From Amycolatopsis sp. 2-15 (GTDB taxonomy: Bacteria > Actinomycetota > Actinomycetes > Mycobacteriales > Pseudonocardiaceae): a DNA stretch of 64,000 nucleotides. Location: assembly GCF_030285625.1 (NCBI RefSeq), contig NZ_CP127294.1, forward strand, positions 4,374,501 to 4,438,500, in the 5' to 3' direction. Position 1 is the stretch's first letter; every line of letters starts with the position of its first letter. Of this stretch, positions 31,611 through 41,747 are shown piece by piece. Made by a program: the position numbers and the translations under genes. The notes under the pieces are model-generated. The model made no database searches and was not told the origin of the DNA. It saw only the letters and a program-made list of their open reading frames with translations.

Positions 31611-31989
31611 CGTCTGGTTGAGACAATGAGAAACCCTCCTGTTGACTACCGGAGCCGCAACGTCGTCGAACGCCGCTCACCTGGTCAAACAATGTCGCGT
31701 CGAGGCCTGCAGTAGCGACGGCGTCTGCTTGACCACCTGCCCTGCGTTGCGCGACGTGGACAAGATCGCGGGAAGCGCCACGCTGCCGTTCTGGTAGTGC
31801 GATCAAGTCCGGTCGAGTCAGTCGTACAGGTGCGCGGCCAGCCGGATCCGCCGGCCCCGGACGTCCGCGAGGTCGATCGAGAAATCTTTCGTTGGTGATC
31901 GGGAAGAGCGGAACCCTTACCCGGCCGAAGCGGTCGAGATCGCGGACGTGCGAGCGGGGCCGGCTGTAGCACATATCCCGCAGGACGCA
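31611..31989. other. Gene-poor stretch
   Basis: No convincing gene, RNA or repeat is visible between the tRNA-Arg remnant and the phosphoesterase gene. Confidence 0.4.
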
Positions 31990-33552
31990 TCAACCGCGCG
32001 AGCGGGCCCCGGCGCGTTCGGGCCGCCGGAGGCCGGAGAGATCGACCTTCTTGACGATGTTGCGGTCCACCACGTTGTTCCCCAACGCGAACTGACCCCA
32101 GCTGCCTGCGAGCTCCTGACGGCTGCGCTCGCTCCACTCGCGGGCCAGGTCGCTGCGCGACTTGTGGAAGTTCAGCGCGAACCCCTCGCTGTGCAGCCGG
32201 AGGATCGAGAAACCTCCCGGGTACTCCTTGGCCGCGGCGACCTCCTGCAGGGTCACCCGCGGTGCGGTCGGGCTGACCGTGTGGTGGTTGCGGTGAGTGT
32301 GTCCCGCGTGGTGCAGGAAGACGCCCGGAGTCTTCGCGTAGGTCTCCAGGATCGACGCGGCCTGGGCGGCGTCCAGTGAACTGCTCGACTTGATCGGCTT
32401 CGACGACTCCTGGACGACGAGCGGGTGGTGACCGAACACGAGGGTCGGCTGCTCCTTGTGCTCGGCCAGGTCCTTCATGAACCAGGCGTACTGCTCCGCC
32501 GCCAGCGCACCCGCGTCGCCTCCGCCACCGGCCTTGTCGTAGGTGTCGAGTCCGATCACGTGCAGACCGGAGAGATCGGTCGAGTAGAAGGCGACCTCGT
32601 CGTCGGCGAAATAGCGGTCCTGGAAGCAGTCGTTGCCCTGCCAGCGACCGACCCGGCAGTTCGCGTATGGGTCACCGACGTGCGCCCGGTCGTGGTTGCC
32701 GCGCGTGACGAAGTAGTCCTCGCGGTACTTGCCGAACCGGTCCAGCAACTGACCGGCTCGGCTGAGGTCGCCGGGTACCGCCTCGGCGGAAATGTCACCA
32801 GCGGCCAGGAGGTACGTCGGGTCGAAGCTCCGGACGTCGCGCACCAGGGATTCCAGCATGACCTCGGGATACGGCGGCTCGCCCGGGACCTGGACGATCG
32901 GGATGACCGACGGGTCCCCGCCGACGAGCCCCGCCTGCGTCTCGCCCATGTGCAGGTCGTTGCACAGCACCACGGAGAAGAGGTAGCGCCCCGGCGGCGG
33001 CTGCGGCGTGGTGAACGAGAACGGGCCGCCCGGCGTGCCGAGGCCGTAGTCGCTGGTGCCGACGGCGTTGCCGGCGATGAGCGTGAACACCATGGGAGCG
33101 GCCAGCTTCCCACGGGAACGCGCCTGGTAGTAGTACGTCTGCCCCGGCTCCAAGTCGGTCAGCTCGACGTGGTGGTAGGGGGTAAGTGGACCACTCTGGC
33201 CGACGACGCGGTTGAGCCGGCGGGGGTTGGTGCCGTACCAGACCTCACCGTCAGCGGGCAGCGGCACCATTCTGCCCGTGCCATCGTTCGTGCCGGCTTC
33301 GCCGGTGTACCAGGTCACCACGGCCCGGTCTTCCGTCAGTGTCACCAGTTCCAGGTTGACCGGCACGACTTCACCGGTCCCGGCAGCGCCGGTGGACGCG
33401 GAGCTTCGAGCGGGATCGACCACGCTTGCCAGCGGTATGGCTGCAGCCGCGATCGCGCTCCAGCGAAGAATGTCTCGACGGGTCACATCACAACCAGGCA
33501 CGCACAGCCTCCGGAATGTCTCCCCGGTCCGAGTCGCCGGGGTCGTCAACAT
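31990..33552 (-). CDS. Tat-exported metallophosphoesterase (purple acid phosphatase-like)
   Basis: A 520-residue exported phosphoesterase. The Tat signal TRRDILRWSAIAAAAIPLAS lies at about residues 24-43; ATG at 33552 follows GAGG, and a later GTG at 33486 is the alternative. A fibronectin-like N-terminal domain contains WYGTNPRRLNRVV and YYYQARSRGK. The calcineurin-like core has the metal motifs NDLHMG, AAGDISAE, TRGNHDR, FGHHPL and HAGHTHRNHH. It probably hydrolyses phosphate monoesters or diesters outside the cell. It lies in the island but is intact, with complete active-site motifs. Confidence 0.87.
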   Translation of the reverse strand: MLTTPATRTGETFRRLCVPGCDVTRRDILRWSAIAAAAIPLASVVDPARSSASTGAAGTGEVVPVNLELVTLTEDRAVVTWYTGEAGTNDGTGRMVPLPADGEVWYGTNPRRLNRVVGQSGPLTPYHHVELTDLEPGQTYYYQARSRGKLAAPMVFTLIAGNAVGTSDYGLGTPGGPFSFTTPQPPPGRYLFSVVLCNDLHMGETQAGLVGGDPSVIPIVQVPGEPPYPEVMLESLVRDVRSFDPTYLLAAGDISAEAVPGDLSRAGQLLDRFGKYREDYFVTRGNHDRAHVGDPYANCRVGRWQGNDCFQDRYFADDEVAFYSTDLSGLHVIGLDTYDKAGGGGDAGALAAEQYAWFMKDLAEHKEQPTLVFGHHPLVVQESSKPIKSSSSLDAAQAASILETYAKTPGVFLHHAGHTHRNHHTVSPTAPRVTLQEVAAAKEYPGGFSILRLHSEGFALNFHKSRSDLAREWSERSRQELAGSWGQFALGNNVVDRNIVKKVDLSGLRRPERAGARSRG

Positions 33553-34348
33553 CGCACCTCATGAGGCCGTGGCCTGAAAAGAACCACCGCCGTGAACACC
33601 TTGTGTCGAGGTCGGATCGTCGACACGAACACCGTCGCTGTCAACAGCCAGACGGCGCACGAAGACCGGCGCGAAACTCCCAGCGACCCCATACCAGGCA
33701 CCGGCCGCGGCAGCTTCCTCGCCGACCACGGCGAATCCCTTCAACACTCGGTCCGGCCAAGTCCTCGACATCGTTTACGTGGTCAACCAGATGCTGTGTC
33801 TGCGGCGAATGCATTGCCATGGCGATAACGCCGGCGTGAACTCCAACTCCGTCGACGGCTGGTCCCTCCACCCGCCGGGACGCCCGGTCCGATTGTTACC
33901 TTTCCTGCGCCTCCGGCGGGCATCCTCCCCCTCGGCCCGTCGGAGGCCCTACCCTCGATCTCGCCCGCAGAACCGACGATCAGCTCCTGTGGAGCCCTGC
34001 CCAGGGCGTAGCAGGTGTCGAGCCACTCCCGCTGATTCCGCGCGTCCGGCCACGCGGCGGTTCACCAGATGACGGCATGACCATTCGCGACGTCTACATC
34101 GCTGCCCGCAGTGACCGCGACGACCGCTACACCGCCGGAGTGCGTGGCTCGTGACGACGCCTACCTCGCGCGGGTGGACGTCGACGTGCAGGACTGGATC
34201 CGCGCGGATTCCTACCCAATTGTCCCCGCACGCTCGCTACTGCTCGCGCTGCAGATGCTGTTGGAAGACGATCGCCGAGTTCTCGCTGGCCGCAGGGGCC
34301 CATCATCATCGTCGGATGGAGCGTCGCGGTAGGCCGCAGAGAGTCGAA
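33553..34348. other. Mostly non-coding stretch with a possible degraded small gene
   Basis: Near 34079 ATG gives MTIRDVYIAARSDRDDRYTA then stops, while another frame nearby reads DDAYLARVDVDVQDWIRADS, YPIVPARSLLLALQMLLEDD before the repeat at 34349. These may be two halves of one frameshifted small protein. Nothing else is recognisable. Confidence 0.3.
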
Positions 34349-34481
34349 GTTGATCAATGACCGTCATGATGACTGCGAAACCCCGTCGGGTGGGGGCATC
34401 AGAGCCAGTTCAGGCAACCGCCGGGTCGGCTGATCAGCAGCGGACGTCGGAGTTGGTATTGACCAGCGCTTTTGCAAGGCG
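34349..34481 (+). repeat. Dispersed attachment-site repeat, copy 3
   Basis: A 133-bp unit from GTTGATCAATGACCGTCATG to CTTTTGCAAGGC. It abuts the 3' end of the excisionase-like gene at 34486. On the minus strand it again contains the start MTVIDQLRL. Confidence 0.75.
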
Positions 34482-34485
34482 GTGC

Positions 34486-34680
34486 TCACCACTTTACGTC
34501 TTCCTCCCGCTCGTCGATCCAGCGATCGGGGTCGGCGCGTCGGATCCGGAACTCCCCGTTCGGAAGCTTGATGCACCTCGGCCCACGCCTCTTCATGCGC
34601 CACTCGTAGAAGGTGCTCCGGGCTACGGGTAACTCGTCGCGTACCTCCATGACCGTCAGCAATCTACTGGGGCGGTTCAT
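34486..34680 (-). CDS. Excisionase/AlpA-like helix-turn-helix protein
   Basis: A 64-residue DNA-binding protein with a MerR/excisionase-like winged helix: LLTVMEVRDELPVARSTFYE, WRMKRRGPRCIKLPNGEFRI and RADPDRWIDEREE. Proteins of this size and type direct integrase towards excision or regulate element genes. Its start overlaps the end of a second, frameshifted excisionase-like gene. The stop lies 5 bases from attachment-repeat copy 3. The nearby integrase that would have been its partner is broken. Confidence 0.82.
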   Translation of the reverse strand: MNRPSRLLTVMEVRDELPVARSTFYEWRMKRRGPRCIKLPNGEFRIRRADPDRWIDEREEDVKW

Positions 34681-34877
34681 GCTGCTCCCTGCGAAGTCGC
34701 GCTACGAAGTCGTCGACGGCGAGAACCGGCACGCGTCGATTGCGACCGATGGTCACCGATTCAAGCTGACCTGACCTCAGTGGCTCGTAGATCACACTGC
34801 GGCTAATCGCCAGCCGGTTGGCTGCCTCTTCTGGTCTCGATCTCCATGCACGGTCTTCTCTGTGAAGTGGCGCTCAT
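34664..34877 (-). pseudogene. Second excisionase-like gene, frameshifted
   Basis: ATG at 34875-34877 opens MSATSQRRPCMEIET. The frame then shifts and continues EEAANRLAISRSVIYEPLRS, GQLESVTIGRNRRVPVLAVD, DFVARLRREQHEPPQ to TAG at 34664-34666. This is a typical excisionase helix-turn-helix of about 65 residues with one indel near 34825. It overlaps the following excisionase-like gene by 17 bases. Confidence 0.65.
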
Positions 34878-35156
34878 CGTGTTCGGCGGACCCGCCGCGG
34901 CCGTGAGGCTAGCGCTCATCCGAGCCCCGCGCAGCTGGGTACGTCGCCCTTTCCGGCGTACCGCTTGGTCGCGGCCCTTCTTGCGCGACCAGGACTGGCG
35001 GCTACGGTGATTAGAGCCTCTTTGTGCAATGTCAGCGAAACGTGCGACGCGCGCAAATTATGAAAATAGAGTGAAGAAATGAACTTGCAATTGGCCGGCG
35101 CCGTCCTTCGGATCTGAAGCACGATTCTTTTCATGTCGAACGCAGAACACGGGTAG
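34878..35156. other. Divergent intergenic region
   Basis: Unusually AT-rich in its right part (around 35030-35100) compared with the rest of the window, as expected for a promoter region of an acquired element between divergent excisionase-like genes. No specific site can be assigned. Confidence 0.35.
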
Positions 35157-35162
35157 TTGCAT

Positions 35163-35537
35163 ATGGCGACTGAGGTGAGCTCGGGTCAAGGCCCGGCTGG
35201 CCCGCGGCGGATGCTGACGGTCGAGCAGGCCGCTGATTGGCTCGCAGTCAGTCGTACCACCATGTTCGCCCTCATTAAGGCCGAGGTTGTGCCAAGCGTC
35301 CTGGTCGGCCGCCACAGGCGAGTGCCAGCCAATGAGCCGACGGCGTATGTCGAGCGCCTTATCGCTGAAGCGGGAGGATTCGCAGGCATGGACGGTCGAG
35401 CAGTGGCTGAGCCACTGGGTGGAGAACGTGGCAGCCCCTTCCGTGCGGGAAAGCACGCTGACCGGGTATCGGGTTGCGGTTTACAAGGACCTGATCCCCG
35501 GACTTGGGGCGCACCGGCTCCGCAAGCTGGAGCCTGA
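35163..35537 (+). pseudogene. Excisionase-like gene fused to shifted integrase sequence
   Basis: The first 75 residues are an intact HTH_17 excisionase domain: MLTVEQAADWLAVSRTTMFA, LIKAEVVPSVLVGRHRRVPA, NEPTAYVERLIAEAGGF. From about 35390 the frame reads integrase DNA out of frame up to a stop at 35537. The normal stop of the excisionase and the start of the integrase have been lost together, which indicates a deletion across the xis-int junction. Confidence 0.65.
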
Positions 35538-36552
35538 GCACCTGGAGAAGCTCTACGTCAAGATGGCCAAGGCCGGCTCACGGTCGCGGTCGACCGCGGA
35601 CGCCTGGCTGTCAATCCGGCGAAACTGGCGAGGGCGCCACGACTTGACGAGGACGAGATCGTTCCACTGGCCGCGGTGGAGGCCAGGCGGGTACTCGCAG
35701 CGGCCCGCAATCGGCGAAACGGCATACGCTTCGTGATTGCTCTCGCGCTCGGCCTGCGTCGCGGTGAGGCGCTCGGGCTGAAGTGGTCGCGGATCGATCT
35801 GGACGCCGGTTTGCTCCGCACGCCCCGACAGCTTCAACGCCACAAGTGGAAGCACGGCTGCGACGACCCGGCACAATTGCGGCGGGCGACTCCACAAAAT
35901 GAAGCCGTGCCCGCTCGGGTGCACCCGGCATGCGAAGTGCCCGCCGGACTGCGTACGGCACGCCAGCTCTCGTCCGGAACGTCATGGCGGCGGGTTGCGG
36001 GAGGTGGACGTGAAGTCGAAAGCCGGCCGCCGCACGGTCGGCATTCCCGGACCGCTCCTCGAGCTGCTGCGCAAGCACAAGGTGAAGCAGGACCAGGAAC
36101 GCGAGTTTGCCGGCACCGAATGGCAGGAAGGGGGCTGGGTGTTCGCGCAGCCAACCGGCCGGCCGCTGGATCCGCGGGCGTATCACGATGAGTGGAAGAC
36201 GTTGCTGGCCGAGGCTCAGGTTCGCGACGCCCGATTGCACGATGCTCGTCACACGGCAGCGACGATGCTGCTCGTCTTGCGGGTGCCGCTGCCCGCGATC
36301 ATGGAGGTGATGGGCTGGGGCGATGCGGCAGTGGCGAAGCGATACGTCCACGTGCCGACGGAGGTCGCCACGGGAATCGCCGACCAGGTCGGCAACTTCC
36401 TCTTGAGCGAAGCGCCACAGCAGGCGCCCCCTGCGGCGCTTGCTGACGCAGCCTCGCTGATCGACCAGCTCCAGCAACTCCTCGATGCCGCGAAATCGTC
36501 CGGCCGCGACTCCGATGGCGACGACCCGCCCGGGCTGCGCGCGGTGGTCTGA
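35370..36552 (+). pseudogene. pSAM2-type tyrosine integrase, multiply disrupted
   Basis: Segments in three frames add up to a site-specific recombinase: AWTVEQWLSHWVENVAAPSV and YRVAVYKDLIPGLGAHRLRK; VNPAKLARAPRLDEDEIVPL and IALALGLRRGEALGLKWSRI with the first catalytic Arg; then CPLGCTRHAKCPPDCVRHAS and VDVKSKAGRRTVGIPGPLLE; HDARHTAATMLLVL, VMGWGDAAVAKRYVHVP with the Tyr nucleophile. The N-terminal arm-binding domain is deleted, about 20 residues are missing near 35600, and a frameshift lies near 35870. It points at the tRNA-Pro 3' end 100 bases away, its presumed target. Confidence 0.78.
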
Positions 36553-36652
36553 ACGCCGTATAACGGCTTGTACTGAGACGGAAACTGAGACGGCGGGGCT
36601 TCTCCTCTCGGAGAAGCCCCGCCGTTTTCGCTGGTCACACCAATTGCCTGAG

Positions 36653-36726
36653 TCGGGATGACAGGATTTGAACCTGCGACCCTTCGCTCCCAAAGCGAAT
36701 GCGCTACCAAGCTGCGCCACATCCCG
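36653..36726 (-). tRNA. tRNA-Pro(TGG)
   Basis: A complete 74-nt cloverleaf: acceptor CGGGATG/CATCCCG with discriminator A, D-arm GCGC...GCGC, anticodon stem TTCGC/GCGAA around loop TTTGGGA (anticodon TGG), T-arm GCAGG TTCAAAT CCTGT. CCA is not encoded. The 3' end faces the broken integrase, as for pSAM2-like elements, which insert at tRNA-Pro. Confidence 0.95.
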
Positions 36727-36846
36727 ATGCCCGCCACCCGCCGAAACCCGAGCCGAGCCGGGGTCCGGAGGGGGTGTGCGGCACCAGCCTAGCCCTCACG
36801 CTAAGCTGAGCGCGCCTCCGGGTCCACTGGGTCCCCACGAGGCGCT

Positions 36847-36920
36847 GCGGGTGTAGCTCAATGGTAGAGCCCTAGTCTTCCAAACTAGCTACGCGGGTTC
36901 GATTCCCGTCACCCGCTCCA
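36847..36920 (+). tRNA. tRNA-Gly(TCC)
   Basis: A complete cloverleaf: acceptor GCGGGTG/CACCCGC, anticodon loop CTTCCAA (anticodon TCC), T-arm CGGG TTCGATT CCCG, and an encoded CCA at 36918-36920. The last 49 bases are antisense to the 3' end of the histidine kinase reading frame. Confidence 0.95.
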
Positions 36921-39900
36921 TATCCGTTCACCTGCGAAGACGAGGCCGCGTCGGCCTCGAGGCGGGTGGCGATCACGTCCAGGAGCAGGTCGGTGTCCAC
37001 CGGCTTGGTGATGTATTCGTCGGCGCCCGAGGCGAGGGTGCGTGCGCGGTCCTCGGCGGTGGCCTTGGCTGTGACGGCAATCACGGGCAGATCTTCGTGG
37101 GCCGCCTCGGCGCGGATGGCCGCGATGGTGGCGTTGCCGTCGAGCTCGGGCATCATCACGTCCATCAGCACCAGCGCCGTGTCCTCGTGGCGTTCCAGGG
37201 CGCGGATGCCCGCGACGCCCGTGTCGGCGTAGATCACCTCCAGGCCGGCCTGTTCGAGCACTGCCGCGAGGGCGAAGACGTTGCGCAGGTCGTCGTCGAC
37301 GATGAGGACCTTCTCGCCGTTGAAACGCTTCGGGGCGCTGTCCGGTTCGGTCACGGTGATCGTGCTCGGCAGGACCGGCAGCTTCGGCTTGGGCCGCACG
37401 GGGATGGCGGGCGCGATGAGGTTCGCTGCGCCCACGGGCAGGTACAGCGTGAACGTGCTGCCCTTGCCCGGTTCGCTGCGCACGCGCAGCTCGCCGCCGA
37501 TGAGTTCCGTGAGCTGCTGGCTGATCGAGAGCCCGAGGCCGGTGCCGCCGTACTTGCGGCTGGTGGTGCCGTCGGCCTGGCGGAACGCGTCGAAGATGAT
37601 CGCCAGCTTCTCCTCGGGGATGCCGATGCCGGTGTCCTCCACGGCGAACGCGATGATCCCCGCCGCCGACTGCAGCGCCTCCTGCTCGACCTCCTCGGCC
37701 GAGGCCATGCGGATGTGCAGCCGCACGCCGCCCTCGTCGGTGAACTTGGCGGCGTTGGACAGCAAGTTGCGCAGCACCTGCTGCAACCGGTGTTCGTCGG
37801 TGTGCACGCTGCCGGGCACGGGCGGATCGATGCGGACCGCGAACTCCAGCCCCTTGTCCGACGTGAGCGGGCGGCACAGGGATTCGACGTAGTTGACCAG
37901 CTCCGGCAGCGTCACGTCGGACATCTGCAGGTCCATGCGCCCGGCCTCGACCTTCGCGAGGTCGAGGATGTCGTTGATCAGCTGCTGCAGATCGCTGCCC
38001 GCCGCCCAGATCGTCTTGGCGAACTGGATCTGCTTCTCCGTGAGGTTGCCCTCCGGGTTCTCCGACAGCAGCTTCGCGAGGATCAGCGCGCTGTTGAGCG
38101 GGGTGCGCAGCTCGTGCGACATGTTCGCCATGAACTCGGTCTTGTACTGCGACGCCACGGTGAGCTGCCCGGCGCGCTCCTCCAGCTCCTGGCGCGCCTG
38201 CTCGATCTCGATGTTCTTGACCTCGATGTCGCGGTTCTGCTGGGCCAGCAGCGCCGCCTTCTCGGCCAGCTCCGTGTTGGAGCGCCGCAGCTCGCCCTGC
38301 TGCGCCTGCAGTTGTTCCGAACGCGCGCGCAGTTCCTGGGCCAGCCGCTGCGATTCGGTCAGCAGCGCCTCGGTACGCGAGTTCGACAGGATCGTGTTCA
38401 CGTTGACGCCGATGGTGTGGCGCAGCTGCTCCAGCAGATCCAGGTGCACGGCGGAGAACTCGTTGACCGACGCCAGTTCCAGCACCCCGAGTACTTCGCC
38501 CTGGAACAGCACGGGCAGCACGATCACGTTCACCGGCGGCGCCGAGCCGAGGCCTGAGGACACCAGCGCGTACTCCGGCGGCGCCTCACGGACAAGGATC
38601 GTCTGCCGGTCGACGGCGGCCTGCCCGATCAGCGACTCGCCGAGCGTGAACCGCAGGCCGGCGCGCGACTGCGCGAGCCCGTAGGCGGCGATGCAGTCGA
38701 GCACCTTGCGGCCGGGGTCGCTGCCGTCGTCGTGGGCCAGGAAAAACGCGCCTTGCTGTGCGCTCACCAGCGGCGCCAGCTCGGACAGGATGAGCGTGGC
38801 CACGGACGCGAGGTCGCGGTGGCCCTGCATCCGCCCGCCGAGGCGCGCGAGGTTGGTCTTCAGCCAGTCCTGCTCGCGGTTCGCCGAAGTCGTCGACTTC
38901 AGGTTCGCGATCATCTGGTTGATGTTGTCCTTGAGGTCCGCCAGCTCACCGGACGCGTCCACGGTGATGTGGCGGGTCAGATCGCCCGCGGTCACGGCCG
39001 TGGCGACCTGGCCGATCGCGCGCACCTGGGTGGTGAGGTTGCCGGCCAGCTGGTTCACGCTCTCGGTGAGCCGCTTCCACGTGCCGGACACGCCTTCGAC
39101 CTCGGCCTGACCACCCAGCTTGCCCTCGGTGCCGACCTCGCGCGCCACGCGCGTGACCTCCGAGGCGAACGCGGAGAGCTGGTCGACCATCGTGTTCATC
39201 GTGGTCTTGAGCTCCAGGATCTCGCCGCGCGCGTCGACGTCGATCTTGCGCGAGAGGTCCCCTCGCGCCACCGCCGTGGTCACCTGCGAGATGTTGCGCA
39301 CCTGGCTGGTCAGGTTGTGCGCCATGAAGTTGACGTTCTCGGTCAGGTCCTTCCACGTGCCGGCCACGCCGGGCACGCGCGCCTGACCGCCGAGGATGCC
39401 TTCCGTGCCGACCTCGCGCGCCACGCGCGTGACCTCGTCGGCGAACGCGCGCAGCGTCTCGACCATGCTGTTCAGCGTGGCCGCCAGCGCCGCGACCTCA
39501 CCGGCGGCGTCGATGGAGATCTTCTTCGACAGGTCGCCGTTGGCCACCGCGCTCGCCATGGTGGCGATGCTGCGGACCTGCTCGGTGAGGTTGTCGGCCA
39601 TGCCGTTGACGTTGTCGGTGAGGTCCTTCCACGTGCCGGCCACGCCGGGCACGCGGGCCTGGCCGCCGAGCTTGCCCTCGGTGCCGACCTCGCGGGACAC
39701 GCGCGTGACCTCGTCCGCGAACGCGGAAAGCTGGTCCACCATCGTGTTCAGCGTGTTCTTGAGCTCCAGGATCTCGCCGCGCGCGTCGACGCTGATCTTC
39801 TGCGTCAGGTCGCCCTTCGCCACCGCGGAGGTGACCTGCGAGATGTTGCGCACCTGGTCGGTGAGGTTGTTGGCCATGAAGTTGACGTTGTCCGTCAGGT

Positions 39901-41593
39901 CCTTCCAGGTGCCGGCCACACCCGGCACGGCCGCCTGACCACCCAGCTTGCCCTCGGTGCCGACCTCACGGGCCACTCGGGTGACCTCGTCGGCGAACGC
40001 GGAGAGCTGGTCGACCATCGTGTTCAGCGTGGTCTTGAGTTCCAGGATCTCGCCGCGCGCGTCCACCGCGATCTTCTTGGTCAGGTCGCCGCGCGCGACG
40101 GCCGTGGCCACCTGCGCGATGTTGCGGACCTGCGCGGTGAGGTTGTTGGCCATGAAGTTCACGGATCCGGTGAGGTCGCGCCAGATGCCGGCGACGCCGG
40201 GTACCTGCGCCTGGCCGCCCAGCATGCCCTCGGTGCCGACTTCGCGCGCGACGCGGGTGACCTCGTCGGCGAAGGCCGACAGCTGGTCGACCATCGTGTT
40301 CATCGTCGTCTTGAGCTCGAGGATCTCGCCGCGGGCGTCGACGGTGATCTTCTGCGTCAGGTCGCCCTTCGCCACGGCGGTGGTCACGTGGGAGATGTTG
40401 CGGACCTGGTCGGTGAGGTTGTCGGCCATCTGGTTCACCGAGTCGGTGAGCCCGCGCCAGGTGCCGGCCGCACCGGGGACCTCGGCCTGGCCGCCGAGCC
40501 GGCCGTCGCTGCCGACTTCGCGCGCGACGCGGGTGACCTCGTCTGCGAACGCGGAGAGCTGGTCGACCATCGTGTTCAGCGTGGTCTTGAGCTGCAGGAT
40601 CTCGCCGCGGGCGTCGACGTCGATCTTCTTGGTCAGGTCGCCCGCCGCGACCGCCGTGGCGACCTGCGAGATGTTGCGGACCTGGTCGGTGAGGTTGTCG
40701 GCCATCAGGTTCACCGAGTCGGTGAGGTCGCGCCAGGTGCCGGCGACGCCCGGCACGCGCGCCTGGCCGCCGAGGCGGCCCTCGCTGCCGACTTCGCGCG
40801 AGACGCGGGTGACCTCGTCGGCGAAGGCCGAGAGCTGGTCGACCATCGTGTTGATGGTGGTCTTGAGTTCGAGGATCTCGCCGCGGGCGTCGACGTCGAT
40901 CTTCTTGGTCAGGTCGCCGCGCGCCACGGCCGTGGTGACCTGGGCGATGTTGCGGACCTGCTCGGTGAGGTTGTCGGCGAGGAAGTTCACGGAGTCGGTG
41001 AGGTCGCGCCAGGTGCCCGCGACGCCGGGGACCTCGGCCTGGCCGCCGAGGCGGCCCTCGCCGGCGATCTCGCGCGACAGCCGGATCACTTCGGCGGCGA
41101 AGCGCGAAAGCTGTGCGAGCAGGCCGTTGACAGTCTTCGCGAGGTCGGCGTACTGGCCCTGCAGCGGCTTTCCGTCCAGCTGCAGCGCCATCGGTTGCGA
41201 GAGGTCGCCCTCGGCCACGGCGCCGAGCACCCGGTCGAGCTCCACCACGGGCTTGCTGACGTCCTCGATCAGCCCGTTGACCGTCTCGACGGCGGTGGTC
41301 CAACCACCGGGGCCGATCTCGGCGCGCACGCGCTCGGTGAGCTGGCCCTCCTGCCCGACGGCGCCGCGCACGCGCATGAGTTCCGTCACGAGCTTCTGGT
41401 TGCGCTCGGCGATGTCGTTGAACGCGCCCGCGAGCTGAGCGGCGATCCCGTCTCCGCTCGCCACGAGCCGACGGCGGAAGTTGCCTTCGCCGAGGTCACG
41501 GACGGCGGCCAGGAGCCGCTCCAGCGCGGCCGCCTCACCGGCGGCGATGCCGTTGCCACCGGTGATCTCGTCCCGCTCGGAACCGGTTGTCAT
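36872..41593 (-). CDS. Hybrid histidine kinase with a tandem HAMP array (Nik1/Os-1-like)
   Basis: A 1573-residue soluble hybrid sensor kinase. After an N-terminal helix come about nine HAMP domains joined by eight near-identical ~92-residue units (about residues 170-900; [57 protein letters not shown]). A GAF domain (about 920-1070), coiled coil, HisKA with [17 protein letters not shown] (phospho-His near 1160), HATPase (about 1240-1385) and a receiver domain with VLIVDDD and [13 protein letters not shown] (Asp near 1478) follow. No membrane segment is seen. The start is ATG at 41591-41593; the frame is open further upstream but non-coding. The domain order resembles fungal group III osmosensors. 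It diverges from a SpoIIE phosphatase gene. Confidence 0.93.
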   Translation of the reverse strand: MTTGSERDEITGGNGIAAGEAAALERLLAAVRDLGEGNFRRRLVASGDGIAAQLAGAFNDIAERNQKLVTELMRVRGAVGQEGQLTERVRAEIGPGGWTTAVETVNGLIEDVSKPVVELDRVLGAVAEGDLSQPMALQLDGKPLQGQYADLAKTVNGLLAQLSRFAAEVIRLSREIAGEGRLGGQAEVPGVAGTWRDLTDSVNFLADNLTEQVRNIAQVTTAVARGDLTKKIDVDARGEILELKTTINTMVDQLSAFADEVTRVSREVGSEGRLGGQARVPGVAGTWRDLTDSVNLMADNLTDQVRNISQVATAVAAGDLTKKIDVDARGEILQLKTTLNTMVDQLSAFADEVTRVAREVGSDGRLGGQAEVPGAAGTWRGLTDSVNQMADNLTDQVRNISHVTTAVAKGDLTQKITVDARGEILELKTTMNTMVDQLSAFADEVTRVAREVGTEGMLGGQAQVPGVAGIWRDLTGSVNFMANNLTAQVRNIAQVATAVARGDLTKKIAVDARGEILELKTTLNTMVDQLSAFADEVTRVAREVGTEGKLGGQAAVPGVAGTWKDLTDNVNFMANNLTDQVRNISQVTSAVAKGDLTQKISVDARGEILELKNTLNTMVDQLSAFADEVTRVSREVGTEGKLGGQARVPGVAGTWKDLTDNVNGMADNLTEQVRSIATMASAVANGDLSKKISIDAAGEVAALAATLNSMVETLRAFADEVTRVAREVGTEGILGGQARVPGVAGTWKDLTENVNFMAHNLTSQVRNISQVTTAVARGDLSRKIDVDARGEILELKTTMNTMVDQLSAFASEVTRVAREVGTEGKLGGQAEVEGVSGTWKRLTESVNQLAGNLTTQVRAIGQVATAVTAGDLTRHITVDASGELADLKDNINQMIANLKSTTSANREQDWLKTNLARLGGRMQGHRDLASVATLILSELAPLVSAQQGAFFLAHDDGSDPGRKVLDCIAAYGLAQSRAGLRFTLGESLIGQAAVDRQTILVREAPPEYALVSSGLGSAPPVNVIVLPVLFQGEVLGVLELASVNEFSAVHLDLLEQLRHTIGVNVNTILSNSRTEALLTESQRLAQELRARSEQLQAQQGELRRSNTELAEKAALLAQQNRDIEVKNIEIEQARQELEERAGQLTVASQYKTEFMANMSHELRTPLNSALILAKLLSENPEGNLTEKQIQFAKTIWAAGSDLQQLINDILDLAKVEAGRMDLQMSDVTLPELVNYVESLCRPLTSDKGLEFAVRIDPPVPGSVHTDEHRLQQVLRNLLSNAAKFTDEGGVRLHIRMASAEEVEQEALQSAAGIIAFAVEDTGIGIPEEKLAIIFDAFRQADGTTSRKYGGTGLGLSISQQLTELIGGELRVRSEPGKGSTFTLYLPVGAANLIAPAIPVRPKPKLPVLPSTITVTEPDSAPKRFNGEKVLIVDDDLRNVFALAAVLEQAGLEVIYADTGVAGIRALERHEDTALVLMDVMMPELDGNATIAAIRAEAAHEDLPVIAVTAKATAEDRARTLASGADEYITKPVDTDLLLDVIATRLEADAASSSQVNGYGAGDGNRTRVASLED
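38900..41080 (-). repeat. Eight tandem ~276-bp coding repeats (HAMP units)
   Basis: In-frame tandem duplication units within the kinase gene, each encoding one HAMP plus the [11 protein letters not shown] linker. Many units are almost identical at DNA level, for example the stretches around 39150, 39700, 39990, 40270 and 40540. This favours recombination and unit-number variation. Confidence 0.9.
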
Positions 41594-41747
41594 GTGTGCC
41601 GACCCTCTCCACCACGCGTGTGCCAGCCATGGTCGTCGACCCAGCGTGCCACGGTTCGCCCTACACTTCGAGCCAGTCCGCCCGCTCACGCTGTGCCAAC
41701 CTTGTACTGACGACAAGTCGGTCGACCCGGAGGCAGGAGGTTCGTGC

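Noticed and set aside
38900..41080. Regular repeats that might suggest a CRISPR or satellite array
   Set aside because: The ~276-bp units keep one reading frame and encode HAMP domains; unit length and absence of short palindromic repeats exclude CRISPR. No CRISPR array or cas gene is present in the window.
38732..41710. A 992-codon open frame on the plus strand opposite the HAMP array
   Set aside because: It is the antisense of the repetitive kinase coding sequence; its His/Asp/Arg/Val-rich composition and lack of any domain identify it as a shadow.
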